Assembly: GCA_030544215.1 (NCBI GenBank)
Contig: JARZZO010000001.1
Coordinates: 39,087,670-39,151,669, forward strand
From: Zantedeschia hybrid cultivar
Taxonomy: Eukaryota; Streptophyta; Magnoliopsida; Alismatales; Araceae
Direction of reading: 5' to 3'
Length of the DNA: 64,000 nucleotides
Both the position numbers and the translations under genes were made by a program. The notes under the pieces were generated by a model that ran no database searches, was not told where the DNA came from, and was given only the letters and a program-made list of their open reading frames with translations. Below are positions 57,425 through 64,000 of the stretch, in pieces. Positions within the stretch are counted from its first letter, which is position 1, and every line of letters begins with the position of its first letter.

Positions 57425-59002
57425 TCACTTTTCCTTTGGAACTGGATGGATCTTGTGATATCTAATGGGAGGGCTGACCTTTTTCATGTCCTCCCAGTTG
57501 ATCCTACCCTCGTCATTTAAGTCATACATGCAATCTCTGAAGGTGAAGCAGTTATTGATTGTGTGCCCCGGAATCCTGTGATCTGGGCAGTATCTAGATG
57601 TGTCAGTACTGCGTGGAGCACCTTTGCGCTGTGGTGGAAGCTGAATGCAAGCTAGCAAGGCATTGAAGTTGTCTACTAATGATTATGGTAAAGGTGGGTA
57701 TGATGCACGCTTGGGCATGGGACGACTATAGTTAGTCGGAGGAGGGACTATTGAATATTGCTTTTGATTGGGTTGAGTATCTGACCTGGGTTGAGAGTTC
57801 GGTAACCTAGAAGGTTGTCCTAACATACTCACTTGTTCATTGACAGTGACTCCCTCTGTGGTAGGGGTCTGCGTAGTTTTCTTGATCCTATTCCTATTAC
57901 CAAAGAAAGGCGGCAAAGTGGAATCTCGAATCTGAGACTGGACCACCCGAGCTCAGTTATATAGTTGTGCGAGTGTTCTGAGCATGAGGATGGCCCGAAG
58001 ATGCGGGGTAGCATTGTTGACCAACATGGTGACAACTTCAGCTTTGCGGATAGTGACTTCCGCCCTAGAGGCCATGGCTCTCCACCTGTTATCAAAGTGT
58101 GTGAAGTCCTCCTCGGGCTTCATTTTTTCCATTACAAGGTCGAATAGGGTGGGAGGTAGGGCTATCATATGGTTGAAATGGGTGATGAATCTCTTTGAGA
58201 CCATATCAAAGATGATTAGGCATGTAGCAGGTAAGGAAGAAAACCACCTCAAGGCTTCTCCTTCTAAAGACTTCTGGAGCAGGTGGACAAGGAGAACTCT
58301 GTCATAGAGCCATTGATGGGAGCCCATGAGGAAACCCGACAGATGGTGATGAGGATCAGTGGTACTATCATACTTCCTATACTTAGGAACCTTGAATCCT
58401 GGTGGGAAGTAGGCTGGTGGGAGCTTGCAATAGCTCGAGAGAGAGTGGGGTTGCTTTAGGGTAAGGTTCTCTGCCATGAGCTTACACACACAGGTTTCGA
58501 CCTCACTTTCGCAGATGAATTCCTCCTGCTTGGTAGGTGTTACCTGGTTGACTAGATTGGCTGTAAAGGGTGGAGCAACTGGAATTTGAGTTGATTGGTT
58601 GACATGGGTCTAAGTTCTGTTAGAAGATCCCTGGAACTGGGATTTCTTAGGAGTGGCCTCCTGAGTTTTGCCATGAGAAACTAACTGAATGAGTTGGTCA
58701 GGAGTGTACCGTGAAAAAACAGAAATAAGTTCCGTGCCTTCACTTGGGTTTTGGAAAGTTCTGCTTGAAACCATAGGGTCATCTTCCCCTTGTGAAGTGA
58801 AAGATTCGTCTGAACATCTTCTCCCTAGCTCCTCTCTAGGTGTTTGGAGCATGCCCACAAATGTTCGTAGTGGGTCTTTCTCAATCTCAAATAGGGGGTT
58901 GTGTGTAATATTGTCGCCAAACTCATCCATATCATCATACACGACATTAAAATATACACAGATCATTATGAAACACAAATCCTGCTGAATTTTATGTTCC
59001 AC
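57425..59002 (-). pseudogene. Tat-3 Gag, three in-frame stops
   Basis: One minus-strand frame from about 59002 (more likely initiating at MDEFGDNITHNPL) to 57425, broken by TAG 58610-58612, TGA 57953-57955 and TAA 57683-57685. Retrotransposon Gag domain: FPPGFKVPKYRKYD, HHHLSGFLMG, LEGEALRWFSSLP, FITHFNH and MKPEEDFTHFDNRWR. A proline-rich linker follows, then a Cys/His cluster YCPDHRIPGHTINNCFTFRDC, typical of Tat Gag ends. The protease that should follow is cut off by Tat-4 on the opposite strand. Confidence 0.87.
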
Positions 59003-59598
59003 TTTAAAGATTAATTGTGTATTAGGAATATGTTGGCTTCTACCAAATCACGTTCAACCCTTAACGCCCTGTTTTTTTTTTTTTCAAGGAATTGTCTTAC
59101 GAGAGTTTGATTAGGCGTTTTAGTTTAGAAATAATTCTCTCAATGCGCCTATGGGTAGATAATTCTTTGAGTGGCAAATCCTAATTTCTCACAAAGTCCC
59201 AGGATCCTATCAGGTGGCTTTGGTACAACCTGCTCGGCGGCCAAGTGTGAATTCTTGGCTCGTGAAGACTCACGGAGGTTCCCAATAGAGTAAGACTAGT
59301 AACACTTGAGTGAGAATCCTCAGGTGGAGAGTCGAACACTGTAGGAGGGGTAACTAGCAGTGTGATGCCGGCTCTTCCTTAAAACCCCCCACGTAGAACA
59401 TCGTGTAATTAACCTAAGAATTAACAAGCAATAGAACGGAACAATAAATCCAAGCAGAACATCCAACAATTTAATCAATCATAATGGAACAACATGTATG
59501 CGGGTCATTCAATCACAACAAGGGAGGTGGGGCCAATGGCCGTCCTAGGGAAAGGGACAGACACACTACCATCCTGGGAACTAGATGGCAATGTAGCT

Positions 59599-59720
59599 GG
59601 CCGTCCAAGGGGGCTAGACGGCCTTGCAACTAGTCGTCTAAGGGGGCTGGATGGCCTTGAAGTTGGCCGTCCGAGGGGGTTGGACGGTTGGTTCAGATTC
59701 CGTCCAACAAGCTGGACAGC
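59599..59720. repeat. GGCCGTC...GACGGCC hairpin units in Tat-3 LTR
   Basis: Best unit 59599-59623: GGCCGTC, then CAAGGGGGCTA, then GACGGCC. Related units are at 59632-59655, 59665-59687 (CCGTCC/GGACGG) and about 59700-59720. The spacing is 33 bp. Confidence 0.8.
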
Positions 59721-60767
59721 CGTAGAAGGAGCCATCTAAGAAAAAAAAAAAAAGAGAAAAGGAAACTTGCAAGGGCTCTTACCTTCTTACCTATTCATTG
59801 CTACGCGTGCAGCAAGTGAACAGATGTCCCACCGTGATCACCAGAGGGTTGTGGACGCCCAGAGGGTTCCCTTTCGTGGTGGTGCCTCCGTCCGTCGTAC
59901 AACTGGGGTGATGTAATGAGAAGTTAGGGGTCAGTGTGTGATCGCCAGGAGCATTACCTTCAGGTCCTGTGCTCCACAGGATGGTGAAGTTGATCGCGTC
60001 TTGTTAGAGTGGGGGATGATCAGTTCCTCTTCTCTGCCTCCGGCCGGCCGAAGGAAGAGAACTCGGTGGTCTACGCGCTAACTACGATAAGAGTCTCTAA
60101 GAAAAAGACAAAACAAAGTAAAGAGAACCCAATTAGAACTGTGATGTGTAGAATCTACTCATGCATATTTTTAACAAAATAACAATTCAAAGGGGATGCA
60201 CCGGATAGGTGTTTGGGGAGGGAAGATGACCATGTACTATGGCCACCCACCTCCCGTTTTTTTGTTTGGAACCTCTGTAATGAAGGGTGCTAAATCATCC
60301 TAATGTGCATGCATGTAAATAGAATGCCCGTGTGTGACAATAGTGAAAAGTGGATGTGTTGTGGTAAAAAAAAAAAAAAAGAAAGAAGGAGAAAAATAAA
60401 AGGGAAAGATTATAGGGTGGGTGAAAGAAAAGCGATGTAAAAGAGTAAAGGACGAGAAGGTTAAGGAGACAAGCCCATTTGGAATGCAGAGGACTTCTCC
60501 TTATTTCCTTTGACTCGCCAACCTCCCGCTTCTATCCAGAGGAATGTTTCCCTGAAATGGAACTCGAACCTGGAACCACCCACTGGAATTGTAACCTCCA
60601 ACTAGAAAGCTTCTAGCCAAAGCCCCCGTCCCCCCCCCCCCCAACCAAAGCTCCTTTACGAGAGGACCTAGAGGGTTTATATAGGAGGGAAGAAAATAGG
60701 AAAAATCAAGGGTCTAAATCCCCAAGGGATTGTGGGAGGATGGACGGTAAACAATTCTATCTTCCGT

Positions 60768-60946
60768 AGGAGGTGGAAGGCAACAACGTCCGCCTTCTGC
60801 AGGAGGTGGAAGGCAACAACGTATGCCTTCCGCAGGAGGTGGAAGGCTACAAAGTCCGCCTTCCATGGGAAGTGGAAGGCAACAAAGTCCGCCTTCCGCA
60901 AGAGGTGGAAGGCAACAAAGTTCGCAATCCACAGGAGGTGGAAGGG
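60768..60946. repeat. 33-bp tandem array, six units, with CCTTCC...GGAAGG
   Basis: Units start at 60768, 60801, 60834, 60867, 60900 and 60933, each with AGGAGGTGGAAGGCAACAA followed by CGTCCGCCTTCCGC or a variant. CCTTCC of one unit can pair with GGAAGG of the next across 9 nt. Because 33 is divisible by 3 the array stays open in several frames, which explains the apparent reading frames. Confidence 0.92.
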
Positions 60947-61063
60947 GGTTTTGGTTAATGGGCTTGGTTATCTAATGGGCTAAATTAGGTGGGAAAATGT
61001 GACGAATTATGGTGATGATACGGGTTCTATGACAAAAAGGATGTCCAAAATCAGGTGTCTACA

Positions 61064-61120
61064 ATATCTAGAATGATGCGCCTCATCCAGAACACTCTTG
61101 CACACCTCGTCCTCTGTCGG
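61064..61120 (-). pseudogene. Short chromovirus integrase remnant
   Basis: The minus strand reads EDEVCKSVLDEAHHSRY, resembling the start of the integrase zinc-binding domain (ILDEAHHSRYS-type). At about 18 residues this is tentative. It would mean Tat-3 inserted in a chromovirus, as Tat-2 did. Confidence 0.35.
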
Positions 61121-62284
61121 TGTTATGCCCCGCACTTTTACAACCCATTAATGAATTTAACTGATCTAAATTAGACTAATTAATTAAATATGAGAATATA
61201 TTAGTGAGTTGAAGTTATTTGATTTAGTTCAATTAACTCAATTTTGGAATCCCATTAGGCTAATTATACAATTAAGAATAGCCCATTAATTTAGTTCAAA
61301 TTATGGGTTGATGTGTTAGACAACAACATAGTAAAATAATGATAACTTTTTGTAGATAATTTTGATGAAGGCATAGTTAATATCATTGGAAAGAACATAA
61401 AAAGATCTATAACTTTGTAGAAGACTGTTTTTATAAATGCAGATATTTTATAGGTCAAAAATATCGATGATCAGTTTTAGAATAGGCTACCTATAGAGAA
61501 CAAGTCTTAATTCTAGACTAAGATTTGAATTAGGAAATAAAAGATGATATAGTTAAAATTAACCACAACTTGAAAAATTATATATGACTTATTTGACTTG
61601 AATTAAAAGTAAAATATAATAAATTTAAATATAATTAAGATTATAATTAATAGGTAGAAACTCATAATTGGAATCCTACTTGAACTAGGATTCTGTACAC
61701 AGATTTATTTGACAAAGTCCTAGTCTTTGAAGCACAACTCCGCGTATAAAATTCCAAATTAAGTAAGACAACTTCTATTAGAACGATGAGTTAAAATTCT
61801 ATAAGTTTTTTGAAGACAATATATTTAAAATAAGTTATGTACTAGTCGGAATTAGGATATCTTTAGACAATAAGGAAATTTGTCAGATTTCTAAGTTTGG
61901 AATACTCAGGACAACAAGATAGTACAATAGGCATATCATTTTGTATAGATATTCACAAATAGTGATATCAATGGCATTGGAGGTTTAGAGAATGTGAAAA
62001 AAGGTTTAGAGAATATGAAGAAGAGTTTAGCGGAAGAAGAAATTATGGATAGATAGCAAGAAAGTTATAAGTGAACCAAGCGCCGATCTTTCTTCAAGAG
62101 GTAGGTGGATAACTCTAAACCTAATCTATTTTGTATTAAAAATTATATTTTTTTTAAAGGATTTCAAAAACTAATAAATTGATAAGAAGTTTGATCCATA
62201 TATCCACTTCATGATCATCAAGTCTCAGATTTTTGTGATCTTTTTGGCTATTTATTCTATGAGTTGCCCGTCAACAACCACAAC
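61121..62284 (+). repeat. Chromovirus-like LTR fragment
   Basis: Starts TGTTATGCCCCGCACTTTTA, like the TGTAACGCCCCG start of many chromovirus LTRs. It is AT-rich and gene-free, with a CTTCAAGAGGTAGGT step near 62095-62109 like that in Chr-1 near 6515. The 3' boundary is not defined. Confidence 0.45.
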
Positions 62285-63075
62285 ACCTACGACAGGTAGG
62301 GGGACCCGGAGACACACTTCAACAATTTCGAGTCTCACATAAGACTGCATAGTCCCAGATGCCACTTGCTATCATGCTTTCACCAAGTGTGGTTTTCATC
62401 TTTGTCTCCGGGATCCATACGCCCTTTTGAACATCTCAGGAAGTTGTTCCGAGATCACTTAGCGGGCGCCTTTTGGAAAAGGCCATTGGCCAACCTAGTA
62501 GCCATCAACCAAAAGTGCAGAGAATCCCTCAGGGATTACATCTTATGTTTCCACGATGAGACCCTTCGAGTTCCCAACCACGAAGTATGCTCAGCCGTGA
62601 CGACCCTTACTCAGGGCACCCGAGACTATGCCCTCTGAAGGGCTACCGTCTATTAGGTGCCCAAGACCTTGAATGCCCTCATTAACCTTACACACCAGCA
62701 TGACGACTGCGAGGAAGTGGTAACCGCCTACCACTTTTGGGGAGAGGAGGGCAATCGCAAGTGCTCAAGGATACACCTCTTTTCAAGAAGAAGAAGACTC
62801 GATGCTTTGAGGGAGAAATCAAAGGTCCCATGGCATCTAGACCTTACAGACCATTGACCACTCCCTTATTCGAGATCTTACAGGATATAAAAAATAAGGA
62901 GCACGTCAACTGGCTACAGAAGATGAGGGCTGACCCAAGGCACTGAGGTAGGAGGAAGTACTGCCACTTCCACAAGGATCATGGCCATACCACGGAGAAG
63001 TGCCGGCAACTGTGAGATGAGATAGAATCTCTTATTCATCAGGGTTATCTCAGAAAGTGCGAAGCTCCTCAGATT
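62285..63075 (+). pseudogene. Ty3/Gypsy Gag fragment
   Basis: Gag core: SPGSIRPFEHLRKLFRDHLA, KCRESLRDYILCFHDETLRV and TLTQGTRDYAL (62366-62638). After stops and shifts near 62637 and 62655 comes LFEILQDIKNKEHVNWLQKM. A Cys/His motif follows, KYCHFHKDHGHTTEKCRQL, interrupted by a stop near 63014. This Cys-X2-His-type end is typical of the Tat/Retand side. No protease follows. Sequence from 62285 (GDPETHF) suggests the domain starts before the first ATG. Confidence 0.8.
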
Positions 63076-64000
63076 GAGAACTACCCCAATGATGCATTAT
63101 TAAACGCCGTTGTTAAAGCACAAAACCACCAATCTTAAATTCCAATTCTCAATAAAAATAAAGATGTAGCACTTGGTTGAGATTGAGTTGAATCCAAAGG
63201 GAACTATACTTTAGATTTGAAAACTTGAGTTCTTGATCATGTTCTTTAAAAATGTGATTTTGAAACTCAAAATTGAAAACAAATTAATCTACCTAGCTCT
63301 AAACAAACTTATCATAGCTTCTAAATCACCTAATTAATGCTAGCAATGAAATCAAATAATCAACTACTCCATGCATTTCTAACTAAACAAAATTAATTAT
63401 GAATTAACAATAGAGAGGGATAGATTAAGAGGAGATAAACTAAGAAAGGAAAATAACAACACTTAACAAGGAAAAAATATTCCTTCAACTAATAAAAAAT
63501 TACATCCAAGTTTAAATAACTTAACCCGACAAGTTGAAAAATTAATCCCTAGCAAACGTTAACTCAAAATTAACAGACATAAATAAAGTGCGGCAAAAAC
63601 AGGTGCTGGAAGCGGGACTAGTGCAATGGACTAGCGTAGAGGGGGCAGGCGCAGGCACAGTGCGCCAAGGCAGCATAGACGAGGCAGCGTGGTAGGCACA
63701 CGACAGGCGTAGCAGGCGAGGTACGCAAGTATAGTGGCGACGCTTCACCGACGTAGGGGCGGTACAACGTCTGGGTGGCGACATAGACAGCGGCACGTGG
63801 TGCCCGCCGGGGCTCTAGGCGCGTCCTGGTTCACCGCGTGGCTCGCGGCAGGGTGGGTTGTTCTCGCACATGGGCACGGTCGTTGAGGCACCTGGGCTCG
63901 ACTTTCGCCGGGCTGCCGCATGGCGGATCTGGTAGCTGTTGTGGGGCACCCTTCTGACGCATGGAGAGGCAGGCCCGAGGTGCAGGTGGAGGGAGAGAGA
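63076..64000. other. Unassigned: AT-rich then GC-rich, no gene seen
   Basis: 63076-63590 is AT-rich with no frame. 63590-64000 is GC-rich; its frames (for example 63542-63796 minus) are Cys/Arg/Ser-rich without a domain and cut by the window edge. The abrupt change near 63590 suggests another insertion boundary. Confidence 0.4.

Larger units (their letters stand above)
59003..61063 (-). repeat. Tat-3 5' LTR and leader
   Basis: Minus-strand start TGTAGACACCTGATTTTGGA at 61063. TATATAA lies at about 60676-60682 (minus). The leader near 59220-59330 matches Tat-4. It carries a 33-bp array (60768-60946) and GGCCGTC hairpins (59599-59720) in place of the GGCGTC motif. A long C run (about 60629) and a T run (about 59071-59085) are simple sequence. 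No frame has domain content. Confidence 0.65.

Noticed and set aside
59494..59739. Frames on both strands over 59494-59739 with repeated RGLDGL-like units
   Set aside because: They translate the 33-bp spaced GGCCGTC hairpin units; low complexity and present on both strands.
60677..60983. Repetitive frames on both strands across 60677-60983
   Set aside because: Produced by the 33-bp array, whose unit length is a multiple of three.
63542..63796. Minus-strand Cys/Arg/Ser-rich frame near the right edge
   Set aside because: No recognisable domain, GC-driven composition, and no homologous copy in the window to support it.

Overview
The window is nuclear DNA of a flowering plant and consists almost entirely of nested LTR retrotransposons. 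No intact cellular gene, rRNA, tRNA or CRISPR array was seen. Evidence for a plant: primer-binding sites matching plant initiator-Met tRNA, Ty1/Copia and Ty3/Gypsy (Tat-type and chromovirus) polyproteins, plant-mobile-domain reading frames with GT-AG introns, and 5-bp target duplications (TSDs). The species cannot be named. Family names used here (Cop-A, Cop-B, Cop-C, Tat-1 to Tat-4, Chr-1) are working labels.

Layout, left part (1-26767). A plus-strand Tat element (Tat-1, 20194-26767 with a 24-bp piece at 8955-8978) is the host sequence. A chromovirus (Chr-1, integrase end 5234-5920, 3' LTR 5921-8954) sits in its gag region. Chr-1 is broken by a minus-strand Tat element (Tat-2, 2266-5233), which is broken in its G-patch region by a Cop-A copy (1-2265). 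A second Cop-A copy (8979-20193, TSD CCCAG) lies 24 bp right of Chr-1. Its 3' LTR holds a reverse-oriented solo LTR of the same family (17399-18952, TSD GGAAT).

Middle part (26768-48462). A minus-strand Copia element (Cop-C, TSD ACAGC) is split by a plus-strand Copia element (Cop-B, 30070-42463, TSD TTTGG/TCTGG). The 3' LTR of Cop-B is split by a 2.66-kb solo LTR (39505-42163, TSD CTCTC). Both Cop-B LTRs are 1585 bp once the insertion is removed.

Right part (48463-64000). Two minus-strand plant-mobile-domain-type reading frames (about 48510-50945 and 52263-53635) are followed by a plus-strand Tat LTR (Tat-4, 54964-57424), a minus-strand Tat gag with its 5' LTR (Tat-3, 57425-61063), a chromovirus-like LTR fragment, and a second Gypsy gag fragment (about 62285-63075).

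The most unusual signal is RNA-like architecture in the leaders of the three Copia families. In the same order upstream of gag each has a hairpin with a constant TTGGCTC loop; four hairpins with a constant core and different, self-complementary outer stems; a TTGCAA hairpin; and two more hairpins whose stems change in a compensatory way. Upstream of this lies an AT-rich array of tiny hairpins with 3-4 nt loops. A comparable but unrelated design occurs in the Tat LTRs, which carry many copies of a GGCGTC...GACGCC inverted repeat, or, in Tat-3, GGCCGTC...GACGGCC and CCTTCC...GGAAGG.
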